DNA of 64,000 nucleotides from Flavobacteriales bacterium (GTDB lineage: Bacteria; Bacteroidota; Bacteroidia; UBA10329): positions 248,001 through 312,000 of the forward strand of contig JACJZQ010000002.1 of the NCBI GenBank assembly GCA_020635495.1. Direction: 5' to 3'. The notes under the pieces were generated by a model. It had not been told where the DNA came from, ran no database searches, and was given only the letters and a program-made list of their open reading frames with translations. Positions within the stretch are counted from its first letter, which is position 1; each line of letters begins with the position of its first letter. This document shows positions 1 through 9,725 of this stretch, in pieces. The position numbers and the translations under genes are program-made.

Positions 1-513
1 CCTGTGCACCCTATCAAGATCGGGCCTTTGACCATTCAGGGTCTCTTCATGAAACGGCAGAATGAAGTATCGGAAGAATACGCCAGAATACTTTCTGAGG
101 AGTTGCTCACATCTGAGAAAATCTTTGAGTTTGTGGTGCGCAACAACTGCATGGAATCGTTGGCAGACATTGCCCGCAAACATGTGAAGAATGTGGTGGA
201 TACCACTACAGGTTCGACCAAGAAAACGGTGTTGAAATTGGCCTTCGGCACAGCCAAATACGAACGCATCAAGCACTTGGCGGCAGAAATGTTTGTGCAA
301 GAACTGCCCAGTTCTCTCACATCCATGTTCGATTATGCCGACCGTTCGCTGCAAATAGGTCAAACGCTTGAATTCAAACTGAAATCGCTCTCCAAGATTG
401 ATTTTGAAGATGTGCTCCACCCTATTTTCCGAGAGGATGAGTTTACGTTGATCGTAGTTGGGGCAGTTCTCGGGGCCATCGCTGGCCTTATTCAGATGGC
501 GTTGATACTGTAA
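1..513 (+). CDS. DUF445 family membrane protein, C-terminal part
   Basis: The reading frame is open from the first base, so the gene begins upstream of the window and only about 170 C-terminal residues are seen. The stretch P-I-K-I-G-P-L-T-I-Q-G-L-F followed by K-R-Q matches the segment that follows the first membrane helix in DUF445 proteins. The last 23 residues form a clear transmembrane helix that ends almost at the stop. DUF445 proteins are inner-membrane proteins of unknown role, usually with one helix at each end and a cytoplasmic middle. The GTG at position 4 is an internal codon, not a credible start, because the N-terminal helix would be lost. Confidence 0.75.
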   Translation, partial: PVHPIKIGPLTIQGLFMKRQNEVSEEYARILSEELLTSEKIFEFVVRNNCMESLADIARKHVKNVVDTTTGSTKKTVLKLAFGTAKYERIKHLAAEMFVQELPSSLTSMFDYADRSLQIGQTLEFKLKSLSKIDFEDVLHPIFREDEFTLIVVGAVLGAIAGLIQMALIL

Positions 514-563
514 CCTTCAGCATACCGTCTTCTGAACAACAACCTTGAATGACGGCAGGGCCT

Positions 564-571
564 TATATTTA
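564..571 (+). promoter_or_regulatory. possible -7 element for the PNGase F-like gene
   Basis: TATATTTA differs from the Bacteroidota -7 consensus TAnnTTTG only at the last base. A CTTG sits about 17 bases upstream (544-547), near the expected -33 position. The start codon follows 22 bases downstream. Confidence 0.35.
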
Positions 572-593
572 TCGCTCAACTCAAAATTCCATC

Positions 594-3500
594 ATGAAAA
601 AAGTTCTACTCGGTCTGATTGCGCTGGTTTGCTCAACTGCAGTCCTTGCACAAGACACCACTTGGATACAAACGCTGACCTTTGATGATATAACCAAACG
701 TAGAGACTGGTATGAGTTTCCGGATGGAAGCGATGATTACCGAAAAGTGTTGATGTACTACACGTTGAAGTGTGATGCGGCTACAACACAAGATGGGTAC
801 GACTGCGGAGAATGGGATTATCTGACCTACTCCTTTGTTTATGACCACACAGGTGTGTTGGACAGCATTCAATACAATCATCCACATTACCTGTTCGGTG
901 GGCAGAATTTGGATTCGTTGTGGTTCACCACCACACCACAATTCAACACGGTAGAGTCTTATGACTACTACACGGTAATTGACAACACGGTCAGTGAAAG
1001 CGGCTACACGGTTGGTGGCGTAATGGGTTCTGCCAATTACCCCGTTGGTGGTTATGAAAGAGCCAAAAGTCAGTTCCTCTGGACGGCCGCTGAGTTGAGC
1101 AATGCCGGAATGGTGGCTGGAGACATTCATAGATTGGCGCTGCAACTCACAGATTATCAAACAGACCTGGGCAGATTGACCATTTCCATGAAGGAAACGT
1201 CAACCTCGGTTCCTACTTCTTTTGAAACAGGAATGACCGTTGTTTACGACCAGACCACTTCGTTTCCTGGAGGGGCAAACGTGCACAACTTCGACCTTCT
1301 TACCCCATTCACTTGGAATGGAACTTCGAACATTCTGGTGGAGTTTTCTTACGAAGCTGCGGGCGGAAACCTGAATCAGGTAAGCTATTTCACAACGGCA
1401 GATACATCTGGAGTTTACACTTCAGGTGTTGACAGAGCTATGGTTTTTGAAGATTCCAAATACATGGAAATTCCTTTGGGCGGAACAGATTTCGGAGATG
1501 AGGTCACGGTCTCTTTCTGGAGCCGCGGCAACCCAGCCCTTCAACCAACCAATTCTTACGCTTTTGAAGCGGTGAACACGGCCAATCAGCGGGTATTGAA
1601 CGTGCACCTTCCGTGGAGTAACGAGCGCATTTATTGGGATGCCGGAGAAGGCAGTGGTTACGACCGAATTGACAAAGCCGCCAACAGTTCTGAATACGAA
1701 GGCAATTGGGTGCACTGGGCGTTCACGAAGAACACCGCTACCGGTAGCATGAAAATTTACAAGAATGGAATTCTGTGGCATTTTGGAACTGGATTGAACC
1801 GTACGATCGGTGAGATAGACCGATTTGTGGTGGGAAAAGCGTTTGGAGGTGGAACATCTCACAACGGAATGATGGATGAGTTCCAAGTTTGGAATGTGGA
1901 ATTGGACCAAGCCACCATTGCCGATTGGATGAACCGAAGAGTGGACAACTCGCACCCGAATTACGCTGACCTTCTGGCCTATTACGACTTTGACCAGGAC
2001 AATTACGCCATTACAGACCAGTCTGGAAATGGAAATACGCCAACCTTGGTAGGAGCACCACAGCAGGTTTCCAAAAGCAACGATGCGTACAGATTGGATG
2101 CTGAATTGACTTCGAACCGACCGCTACTTACGTTCATTCAAGGGCAATATGATACTCACTTGGATTCTACGGTGGTCAGCGTTCAAGAACCATTGCAACC
2201 AACCACCATTTCTGAGTTCGGGATTGTAGGAAATGGAATTCAGCCTGTAGGCGCAACGCTCGGTTATGCCGGCTACACACTTACGTACAACATTGATGGG
2301 TCGATCGATACCACAGACATCACAGCCGATCAGGTTACCTACAACGATATGCTTTGGTATTATGAAGAGCCATTTGAGGTCATAGACCGCTATGAGATTG
2401 CGCGATATATCACCCCTTATGGAATCGGACTAACTCTGGGCAACGGTTTTACGTGGGTCTATGATGTAACGGATTATGTTGGGTTGTTGAAGGATTCTGT
2501 AGACATCTCCAACGGAAACCAACAGGAACTGATAGATGTGAAGTTTGCTTTCATCCATGGTACACCAATGGCAGAAGTGAAAGAGTTGACACGTCCTTGG
2601 GGCGAATCAGGTTCAAAATCGTATTCCGCACTGGATACCGATGGCGCTCTAGAACCAGTTGATGTGGCTGTTCATCCAGATGCGGAGCACTTCAAAATGA
2701 AAACCAGACTGACGGGCCATGGCCATAACAGCAACACGGGCAATTATCCACATTGCTGCGAGTGGAAAGACAACACGCACTACTTGCGCGTCAATGGATC
2801 ACAGCATGCGGCTTGGCACATTTGGCAAACACATGATTGTGCTTTGAATCCTGTTTATCCGCAAGGCGGAACATGGCCTGGAGCCCGAGAAGGATGGTGC
2901 CCGGGAGATGTGGTCAAAGACAATGATTTCATGATCACAGACCGGGTTACAGGAAGCACTGTCAATCTTGATTATGACATCACGGATGTGCCTTCCAACA
3001 ATCAAGGAATGGGTTCTGGAAATTACATTGTGGCCATGCATCTGTTCCAGTACGGAGCGGCCAGTCATAGTTTGGATGCCGAAGTTTATGAAGTGCTTTC
3101 TCCGACCAATTGGGAGTATCGTTCTAGGAACAATCCGTTCTGCGATGACGCCAAGATCATGATCAGAAATGCTGGCGAAACAACGCTGACAAGCCTCAAG
3201 ATCGAGTATAGTGTTGAAGGTGGAACACCCCTCTCGTACGCTTGGACCGGAAATCTCGAGTTCATGGAAATGGAAGAAGTGGTGCTGCCGATAGACAATG
3301 AATCCTTCTGGCAAGGAGACAACACGTGGAAATTTGTTGTTACCGTGAGTGAGCCCAACGGAGGGACAGACGAATATGCAGGTAACGACACCTACATTTC
3401 TGAATTTGAAATGCCTGAGGTTTATGAAGGCGATCTCATCGTTCAGTACAAAACAAACAACTATCCGCAGGAGAATTACTGGGAGATCAGAGACATAAAT

Positions 3501-4016
3501 GGAAACGTGGTTGCCGAAAGGATAAACTCAGACGCTAACACCACTTACAGAGATACGTTGGATCTGCCGTACGGCTGTTACACCTTCTATCTCTACGATT
3601 CTGAAGATGACGGACTTTCTTACTGGGCCTGGCCGAATCAAGGTAGCGGGTATGTTCGGTTAAAGGAGAACGGAGGCGGTTACTATGAGACTTTCGACCC
3701 TGAATTCGGACGTCAGATAACGCATGGATTCTCGGTTGGTGTAATTGCCAATGTACACGAACAGGATGATGAGCGTGTATTGGAAGTCTATCCTAATCCG
3801 AACGATGGTTCCTTTACGTTGGAACTGGCCGGATTTGAAGGCGAATTCCTTGTGTCTGTCATCAATAACCTAGGACAGACCGTGGACCAAAGAACCTTGA
3901 ACATCAACAACTTCCATACAGAACGGTACAACCTTTCATCATCAGAAAACGGTATGTATTTCGTGCGTGTGCTGGGCGAAGAAATGAACAAGACGCTGAG
4001 AGTTGTGATCAACTGA
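594..4016 (+). CDS. secreted PNGase F-like protein with LamG domain and T9SS sorting domain
   Basis: A 1140-residue exported protein. The ATG at 594 is chosen because it opens a standard signal peptide (MKKVLLGLIALVCSTAVLA); an in-frame ATG at 549 would add an unlikely N-terminal extension. Residues about 25-170 resemble the N-terminal domain of peptide-N-glycosidase F, including the segment CGEWDYLTY. Residues about 275-470 look like a concanavalin/LamG domain. Residues about 690-820, with the HCCEWKDNTHY segment, match the PNGase F C-terminal domain. A CARDB-like region follows, and the last 80 residues from VYPNPNDGSF form a type A T9SS sorting domain. Families with this make-up remove N-glycans or bind glycoprotein; activity here is inferred, not shown. 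It is followed by a terminator. Confidence 0.8.
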   Translation: MKKVLLGLIALVCSTAVLAQDTTWIQTLTFDDITKRRDWYEFPDGSDDYRKVLMYYTLKCDAATTQDGYDCGEWDYLTYSFVYDHTGVLDSIQYNHPHYLFGGQNLDSLWFTTTPQFNTVESYDYYTVIDNTVSESGYTVGGVMGSANYPVGGYERAKSQFLWTAAELSNAGMVAGDIHRLALQLTDYQTDLGRLTISMKETSTSVPTSFETGMTVVYDQTTSFPGGANVHNFDLLTPFTWNGTSNILVEFSYEAAGGNLNQVSYFTTADTSGVYTSGVDRAMVFEDSKYMEIPLGGTDFGDEVTVSFWSRGNPALQPTNSYAFEAVNTANQRVLNVHLPWSNERIYWDAGEGSGYDRIDKAANSSEYEGNWVHWAFTKNTATGSMKIYKNGILWHFGTGLNRTIGEIDRFVVGKAFGGGTSHNGMMDEFQVWNVELDQATIADWMNRRVDNSHPNYADLLAYYDFDQDNYAITDQSGNGNTPTLVGAPQQVSKSNDAYRLDAELTSNRPLLTFIQGQYDTHLDSTVVSVQEPLQPTTISEFGIVGNGIQPVGATLGYAGYTLTYNIDGSIDTTDITADQVTYNDMLWYYEEPFEVIDRYEIARYITPYGIGLTLGNGFTWVYDVTDYVGLLKDSVDISNGNQQELIDVKFAFIHGTPMAEVKELTRPWGESGSKSYSALDTDGALEPVDVAVHPDAEHFKMKTRLTGHGHNSNTGNYPHCCEWKDNTHYLRVNGSQHAAWHIWQTHDCALNPVYPQGGTWPGAREGWCPGDVVKDNDFMITDRVTGSTVNLDYDITDVPSNNQGMGSGNYIVAMHLFQYGAASHSLDAEVYEVLSPTNWEYRSRNNPFCDDAKIMIRNAGETTLTSLKIEYSVEGGTPLSYAWTGNLEFMEMEEVVLPIDNESFWQGDNTWKFVVTVSEPNGGTDEYAGNDTYISEFEMPEVYEGDLIVQYKTNNYPQENYWEIRDINGNVVAERINSDANTTYRDTLDLPYGCYTFYLYDSEDDGLSYWAWPNQGSGYVRLKENGGGYYETFDPEFGRQITHGFSVGVIANVHEQDDERVLEVYPNPNDGSFTLELAGFEGEFLVSVINNLGQTVDQRTLNINNFHTERYNLSSSENGMYFVRVLGEEMNKTLRVVIN

Positions 4017-4037
4017 TACACCAACATGACAGAAGAA

Positions 4038-4065
4038 AAGGCTGAACCATTGTTCGGCCTTTTTT
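4038..4065 (+). terminator. rho-independent terminator after the PNGase F-like gene
   Basis: A 10-bp stem (AAGGCTGAAC with GTTCGGCCTT, one G-T pair) closes a CATT loop and runs into six T residues. It lies 22 bases past the stop codon. Confidence 0.85.
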
Positions 4066-4158
4066 GTTTCAACCGTTTGCAAGTCTGTTGCATAGACTAT
4101 TTTAAGACAATTCTGAATCTTCGGTAATTATATATTCGTGGCAAATCAATTATTCCAA

Positions 4159-6480
4159 ATGAAAAATCTCTTTACGCTTCTCATCACAGCTATTTTCTTT
4201 TCAGGATCGGCCTTTGCTCAAGTTATGCATGGTGGTAATCCTGTCAGTTGGCAAACTGCCCAACTGGAAATTGAACCTATCAGACTGCCTGAATTGAACA
4301 TGGTAGAAATTGAAGCGGAAGATGCGGAGCGCGATCAGTATAAAGAGTTCGGATACCGTTTCGGAATTGAACGAAGTGCTTCTTTGAACACCGATAACAG
4401 CGGTGCTTGGACCGTGGAAAACGGACGAAATGTTTGGCGATTGGCAATTCACGCTCCAGAAGCAAAAGCCATGAGCTTTGTGTTTGATGGTTTTGACATC
4501 CCGAAGGGAGCCGAACTTTTCATTTACGATAAGGAACAGACCCACTTTATTGGCTCATTCAACTACACCAATCGCCAAGCAAACGGTATGTTGGCCACCA
4601 GCCTTGTTTATGGCGAAGATGTGATCATTGAATTCTCGGCACCAGAATCTGTTGAACTCAGTGATCTGAACTTGAGTGTAGGTCAAATAGTACACGCTTA
4701 CCGAGGAATCAGTTCTCAATTTGAAGAAGTGAAATATGGTAGAGGACCATTCGGAAACAGTGGTTCATGCAACATTAACGTCAACTGCCCCGAAGGAGAC
4801 GATTGGCAAGTAGAGAAAAAGGCGGTTGCGTTGATTGTCAGCGGAGGTAATGCAACTTGTACCGGAGCATTGGTCAATAACACCAACAATGACGGTTACC
4901 CCTACTTTCTTACAGCTAATCACTGTTTAGGAGGCGGTGTTGGAAACTGGGTTTTCTATTTCAATCATGAGTCTTCTACTTGCGGTGGTAACAGTGGACC
5001 AACCAATCAAAGCGTATCTGGCGCATCAATTGTGGCCAGCAATGGTGGCTCAGACTTTGGACTTTTAGAGATCAACAACGGTAATGCAATACCTTCTGGA
5101 TTCAATGCAGAATGGGCTGGATGGGATAATTCTGATAGTCAGAATGCAGTTTCATCTGCAACGGGAATCCACCATCCTTCTGGAGACGTGAAGAAGATAA
5201 GTCATGAAGAGGATGCACCTTACCATGCCAACCAAGGTGGTGCTGCAGTTTGGTACATTGATGAGTGGGAAGAAGGAACAACGGAAGGAGGTTCTTCTGG
5301 CAGCCCGCTGTTCAATCAAGATCACAGAATCATCGGTCAATTGTACGGTGGTGCCGCTTCATGTAATAATCAAAACGGAGCAGATTGGTACGGTCGTTTC
5401 GGTGTTTCTTGGGATGGTAACAGTTCTACCTCCAGACTTAGAGATTGGTTGGATCCAGGCAACACAGGTGTTACCGTTCTTGATGGCTATCCAACAGGAG
5501 CAGTCAGCTATAACTTGGATGCTGCTACCGCAGGATTTGCAGGCGTGCCTGAGGTTCTTTGCGAGCAGCAAACCGTGAATCCTGTTTTTGTGCTGAAGAA
5601 CAACGGAACAACAACACTGACTTCAGTTACGATTTCATACAACTACAACGGTGGTGGCAATCAGACGGTAAACTGGACAGGAAGCTTGGCACAGAATGCA
5701 ACATACAATGTTCCACTTAGCAGTTTCACTCCGAACTACGGTTCAAACACCATCAATGTCACGGTTTCAAATCCTAACGGACAATCGGACGAAAACAGCA
5801 ACAACAACAGCACGTCAACTTCTTTCGATCTGAACGTAGGAGAAGAAGTTCTGACTCTGACCCTTGAAACAGACAACTACGGATATGAGACCTATTGGGA
5901 AGTAAGGGGCCCGAACAATCAGTTAGTTGCATCAGGTGGCAATACCAGCGTTGGCGCTAATGGCGGTGGAAACCAAACAGCTCAGCAAGGAGACCCAGGA
6001 GCATACGGAAACGGAGCCACAATCAATGAGACCATTCAGTTGGTTGGAGATGGATGTTACACCTTCCTCATAGTTGATGATTATGGCGATGGAATCTGCT
6101 GCGGTTTTACGGGTAATGGAGAGTACACGCTGCGTGATGGAAACAACACCATTATGGCGCAGGGAGCTGAGTTTGACGAAGAGGAAGAATGGGAATTCGG
6201 AATGGTTGGCGGACTTGCGGTTAATGAGATCGATCTTGGAAACCTCAGCATCTACCCTAACCCAACTAACGGAACGGTTTTCGTTGATGTGGAGAAAGCA
6301 GATATGGTTTTGGAGATACGCGTAACAGACGTTGTTGGTAGGGTTGTGTTTACAGAAGCTGCAACTGGAGCAAATAGAACACAACTTGAACTGGCTGGTT
6401 TGAACAACGGTATCTACCACGTTAACCTGATCACTGAGAATGGCGTTGTATCCAACCGAGTTGTTCTTCTGAAGGACTAG
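4159..6480 (+). CDS. secreted trypsin-like (lysyl endopeptidase-type) serine protease, T9SS sorted
   Basis: A 773-residue exported protease. The ATG at 4159 starts a signal peptide (MKNLFTLLITAIFFSGSAFA); a GTG seven codons earlier is less likely. After a propeptide-like region, residues about 210-440 form the S1-family domain: His255 in TANHC, Asp299 in SDFGLLEI, and Ser380 in GGSSGSP. The domain is rich in Cys and resembles Lysobacter/Achromobacter lysyl endopeptidases. Next comes a CARDB-like domain (about 460-550), then a domain with WEVRGPN and a CYTFLIVDDYGDGICC segment, which the neighbouring PNGase F-like protein also carries in similar form. The C-terminal 80 residues (IYPNPTNGTV) are a T9SS type A sorting domain. 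Role: extracellular or cell-surface proteolysis. Confidence 0.88.
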   Translation: MKNLFTLLITAIFFSGSAFAQVMHGGNPVSWQTAQLEIEPIRLPELNMVEIEAEDAERDQYKEFGYRFGIERSASLNTDNSGAWTVENGRNVWRLAIHAPEAKAMSFVFDGFDIPKGAELFIYDKEQTHFIGSFNYTNRQANGMLATSLVYGEDVIIEFSAPESVELSDLNLSVGQIVHAYRGISSQFEEVKYGRGPFGNSGSCNINVNCPEGDDWQVEKKAVALIVSGGNATCTGALVNNTNNDGYPYFLTANHCLGGGVGNWVFYFNHESSTCGGNSGPTNQSVSGASIVASNGGSDFGLLEINNGNAIPSGFNAEWAGWDNSDSQNAVSSATGIHHPSGDVKKISHEEDAPYHANQGGAAVWYIDEWEEGTTEGGSSGSPLFNQDHRIIGQLYGGAASCNNQNGADWYGRFGVSWDGNSSTSRLRDWLDPGNTGVTVLDGYPTGAVSYNLDAATAGFAGVPEVLCEQQTVNPVFVLKNNGTTTLTSVTISYNYNGGGNQTVNWTGSLAQNATYNVPLSSFTPNYGSNTINVTVSNPNGQSDENSNNNSTSTSFDLNVGEEVLTLTLETDNYGYETYWEVRGPNNQLVASGGNTSVGANGGGNQTAQQGDPGAYGNGATINETIQLVGDGCYTFLIVDDYGDGICCGFTGNGEYTLRDGNNTIMAQGAEFDEEEEWEFGMVGGLAVNEIDLGNLSIYPNPTNGTVFVDVEKADMVLEIRVTDVVGRVVFTEAATGANRTQLELAGLNNGIYHVNLITENGVVSNRVVLLKD

Positions 6481-6528
6481 CCCGTATTTGGCAGGCTAGT
6501 TGTTATCTGACCAAGACAACTACAAATT

Positions 6529-6996
6529 ATGAAACGCATATTTCTATATACCATGATATTGGCTGGGCTGGCCTCATGCAAGAACAATGGTGGTGGCACG
6601 GCTGCTGGTCAAGCATCAGAAAAGAAAGCCGAAAAGCCGATCATTACAGCAAAAGATATCATTGTTGGAGCCGACCGCAAACCAGTAAAACCTGACTTTC
6701 AGGTTCTGGACATGTCTGTAAATGGAGACCTACTGAAGGTCATTTTCAGGTACAGCGGTGGCTGTGAAGAGCATGATTTTGATGCGCATTTCAGTGGTGG
6801 ATGGCTTAAGAGCCTTCCTCCTCAGGCGGTTTTGGACTTCGAACATCTGAATCCGAACAATGATGCTTGCAGAAGCTTGGTGAAGGATTCTGTGGTGTAC
6901 AATCTTTCTGCTTTACGGTATCCTGGAAACGACAAGGTCATTATCAAATGGTCTCAGGATAAGAAGTTGGAGGCTGTTTACGAATACGGCAAGTGA
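6529..6996 (+). CDS. small lipoprotein of unknown function
   Basis: A 155-residue protein with a lipoprotein signal (MKRIFLYTMILAGLASC; lipobox LASC). It is therefore probably anchored in a membrane facing the periplasm or surface. The mature part has a Gly/Ala/Lys-rich linker and then a compact domain with two Cys residues (GGCEEHDFD and NDACRSL). I do not recognise a characterised family. It follows the protease by 48 bases and converges on dapA: its stop codon directly abuts the dapA stop. Confidence 0.75.
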   Translation: MKRIFLYTMILAGLASCKNNGGGTAAGQASEKKAEKPIITAKDIIVGADRKPVKPDFQVLDMSVNGDLLKVIFRYSGGCEEHDFDAHFSGGWLKSLPPQAVLDFEHLNPNNDACRSLVKDSVVYNLSALRYPGNDKVIIKWSQDKKLEAVYEYGK

Positions 6997-7872
6997 TCAC
7001 ATTCCTTTCAGAAGGCCACTGATCTTATTCGTCAATGCACTTGAAGCTGGAACCAGCGGTAAACGAACGTGTTCATCGCATACGCCTAGGATTTTCAATG
7101 CTGCTTTAACACCTGCCGGATTTCCTTCTTCAAACAGCGCATTGATCAGATCAAAAAGCTGATACTGGCGTTTTTGAGCGGTTTTCAGGTCACCTTCTAA
7201 ACTGGCCGAAACAAGTTCAGAATACTCCATCGGCAATGCATTGGCCACTACGGAAATTACGCCATCACCACCGCTGGCAATAATTGGCAAACTCAAGGTA
7301 TCATCTCCAGAAATGACCAGAAAACCTTCCGGTCGGTCTTTCAGAATGGATGTGCATTGGTCTAAACTGCCACTTGCTTCTTTAACTGCAACAATATTTT
7401 CAAAGTCCTTTGCAAGCCTCAAAGTTGTCTGGGCTGTCATGTTGCTGCTGGTTCTTCCAGGAACATTATAGAGGATAATAGGCAGCGGACTGGCCTCAGA
7501 AACCGCTTTGTAATGCTGGTAAATTCCTTCTTGCGTAGGCTTATTGTAGGCTGGAGAAACCGAGAGAATAGCAGTCAGACCATTGGTATTCAATTTCCTC
7601 AGCTGGTCGCAGACCTCGGCCGTATTGTTACCACCCACACCAAGAACAACTGGCAAGCGTCCAGCATTCGTTTCCAACACGCAATTGAGCACATCTGCTT
7701 TTTCCTGCTTGGTCAACGTAACGCTTTCGCCCGTAGTTCCCATTACTACGAGGTAATTAACCCCGCCTTCAACAAGATGGTTGGTCAGTTTACTCAACTG
7801 ATCCAGATTTACTGATCCGTCTGCTTTGAACGGAGTAACCATGGCCACTCCTGTTCCTATCAATTCTTTCAT
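6997..7872 (-). CDS. dapA: 4-hydroxy-tetrahydrodipicolinate synthase
   Basis: A 291-residue, full-length DapA. It condenses pyruvate with aspartate semialdehyde in the lysine/diaminopimelate pathway in the cytoplasm. Visible residues are the GTTGES motif (45-50), Tyr135 in IILYNVPGR, and the Schiff-base Lys164 in VAVKEASG. It is the last gene of a minus-strand set (GCS2-CBS, AstE-like, DUF6913, dapA); its start overlaps the DUF6913 gene by 4 bases, which suggests translational coupling. Confidence 0.95.
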   Translation of the reverse strand: MKELIGTGVAMVTPFKADGSVNLDQLSKLTNHLVEGGVNYLVVMGTTGESVTLTKQEKADVLNCVLETNAGRLPVVLGVGGNNTAEVCDQLRKLNTNGLTAILSVSPAYNKPTQEGIYQHYKAVSEASPLPIILYNVPGRTSSNMTAQTTLRLAKDFENIVAVKEASGSLDQCTSILKDRPEGFLVISGDDTLSLPIIASGGDGVISVVANALPMEYSELVSASLEGDLKTAQKRQYQLFDLINALFEEGNPAGVKAALKILGVCDEHVRLPLVPASSALTNKISGLLKGM

Positions 7873-8504
7873 TTATTCTCGTTTAACATCGATAGATAAT
7901 GTTCTATCTGTGAGATGAAGTAAGTAAGATCTGAGCTCTCGTCAACATCGATCATCAGATCGTAGAATTCTTTGAAATCTGAACGAAAGCGGCCAACCTT
8001 GAATTGTGCTCTTGATAAGGCCACAATAAACAATAGCGATGTGAATTTACTGAGTCGCAGATCGATCAGAATGTCGAATTGTTCGCTGACGAATCCGGCC
8101 ACTTTCCTACCCTGCGGTTTGTAGTACCAATTGAAGTCATCTCTGGTAAAAAAATCGAAGTCCTGGCTGGACTGTAAGAATGCAGCGACTTCCTGTTTGG
8201 GAACAAATCCCAGCGCTTTCACTTTCCTAAGACCTCCGCCTCTGAGTTTATCAGCAAATTCTCTGATGATCTTGAACGACCGTTCGTCTTTTGCATTGAA
8301 AAGTATTCCGATGCTTCTTGCGGAATCAAGACCCATTCCTTGAACATCACGCTTACGAATGCGCATTTCATTCTTCAGAAAATAAGTACCGGCCATCATT
8401 CTGACCTTATTCACCAACGGTATGTCCAGAAACCACTTCTTCACACTACAAATTACGTGGTTGCTTAAAAATGGGTTTATACGCTGGTCGAGAATTGTTA
8501 ACAC
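7869..8504 (-). CDS. DUF6913-type protein of unknown function
   Basis: A 211-residue soluble protein with no signal peptide. Its features (GILFNAKDERSF, GFVPKQEV, FDILIDL) fit a family found in Bacteroidota, often next to dapA; I assign DUF6913 from memory. No catalytic motif is apparent. It overlaps dapA by 4 bases and starts 15 bases after the AstE-like gene, so it is most likely part of the same transcript. The basic N-terminal 35 residues could be dropped if the Met at residue 36 is the true start. Confidence 0.7.
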   Translation of the reverse strand: MLTILDQRINPFLSNHVICSVKKWFLDIPLVNKVRMMAGTYFLKNEMRIRKRDVQGMGLDSARSIGILFNAKDERSFKIIREFADKLRGGGLRKVKALGFVPKQEVAAFLQSSQDFDFFTRDDFNWYYKPQGRKVAGFVSEQFDILIDLRLSKFTSLLFIVALSRAQFKVGRFRSDFKEFYDLMIDVDESSDLTYFISQIEHYLSMLNENK

Positions 8505-8519
8505 TCTGATGCCGATAAA

Positions 8520-9722
8520 CTATTGCCTCTGCGCAACGCCTCGTACGTCATATTCACGTTTGGTGAATCTCAATTCATTTTCCAACCTGACCTTAGTTCT
8601 GTAACCCAATAAGTGGAATATCTCCACCGCAAGAAACTTGGCAACGGATTTATTGACGATCAACGTATGTTTTTCCTTCTGGTCTCTGCGGACACCCGGC
8701 AGCCATGTCAGCACCGTTTCAAACTTCCATTTTCTGAGTCTGGCTGATAGAGCCAACCAGAATGGAGCAACTTCTCTGGCCAGAAAAAAACCATCGTTCC
8801 CTTGCTTTTGGTACAGCGGCATGAAAACCCTACCGTTTTCTGGCGATATGATGTCTCCATCAACGTTACTTGCCAACTTCTCCCCTTTTACCACAGGCTG
8901 TAGATTGGCGTAACCCGGTTTCATTTCGAAGTTTTCTTCTGGCGAGACGCCTTTTCGATGATACACCTCAAAGATGCGACCGTGATCCGCATTGGAAGCC
9001 GCCAAGATCAAATGGTGCTTTCCGAACTCTGGCGCTTCCTTCTCACTGATCAATCCGCCATGTACCAATGAGAGCCAAACAAACGCCTTGTGGAATTTGA
9101 TGCTTTCTTCCGAAAAATGTTCTCCTGCTTCAAAGGCCAGCGATGGATAACCGATCTCCATTACCCAACTGAGCAACGGTCCAACCAAGAATTCCTCAAT
9201 ACCAATGATAACTGGCACAGGAAATTTGGTGGCAAAATCCCGATTTATGAGCGTGTCATTAAGCGTAATGAATGGAACAGTGGGTGCTGAAGTTGTGTGA
9301 AGATCGATACAGTAAACCTGATGCGCATGTTTCTTGAAAATTTCCTTGCCTATTTTGAACAGTTCTAGCTGCTCCTTTTCATCGGCATTGAGTTCAGATT
9401 CGGCAAAGGTGCCTTTCTCCAATCTTCTCATCCTGTCCTTTGTCCAGATGCGATTGAGGTCTTCCTTCTCAAACCGCTGCTCCTTTTGCAACGAATTCAT
9501 GTTTCCAGTAATGGCGTAGATGCTTCCTTTGATCTTCGGTTTCAGGCGTTTTATCTCTTCCATGACCTCAATAAGGGCCACAACTCCAGAAGATTCGTTA
9601 CCATGGATACCACCGAAAAAAACAAGGACAGGACCGTCCTCCTCACCATGAAACTCTCCAATGATCCGCTCAACTTCGAAATGCTTATCGAGCGCCTTAC
9701 TGTAAAATCTTGCCTTCGTCAA
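8520..9722 (-). CDS. succinylglutamate desuccinylase/aspartoacylase-like zinc hydrolase
   Basis: A 400-residue cytoplasmic M14-fold enzyme. The zinc ligands are visible in GGIHGNESSG (His and Glu near residue 40) and in DLHTT; FEAGEH is the usual downstream motif. The family deacylates N-acyl amino acids or trims amino acids from modified substrates. The C-terminal 100 residues (after about 300) extend beyond the catalytic core and contain a conserved-looking basic segment of unknown use. It starts only 3 bases after the GCS2-CBS gene, so the two proteins probably act on related amide-linked products. The true substrate is unknown. Confidence 0.82.
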   Translation of the reverse strand: MTKARFYSKALDKHFEVERIIGEFHGEEDGPVLVFFGGIHGNESSGVVALIEVMEEIKRLKPKIKGSIYAITGNMNSLQKEQRFEKEDLNRIWTKDRMRRLEKGTFAESELNADEKEQLELFKIGKEIFKKHAHQVYCIDLHTTSAPTVPFITLNDTLINRDFATKFPVPVIIGIEEFLVGPLLSWVMEIGYPSLAFEAGEHFSEESIKFHKAFVWLSLVHGGLISEKEAPEFGKHHLILAASNADHGRIFEVYHRKGVSPEENFEMKPGYANLQPVVKGEKLASNVDGDIISPENGRVFMPLYQKQGNDGFFLAREVAPFWLALSARLRKWKFETVLTWLPGVRRDQKEKHTLIVNKSVAKFLAVEIFHLLGYRTKVRLENELRFTKREYDVRGVAQRQ

Positions 9723-9725
9723 CTC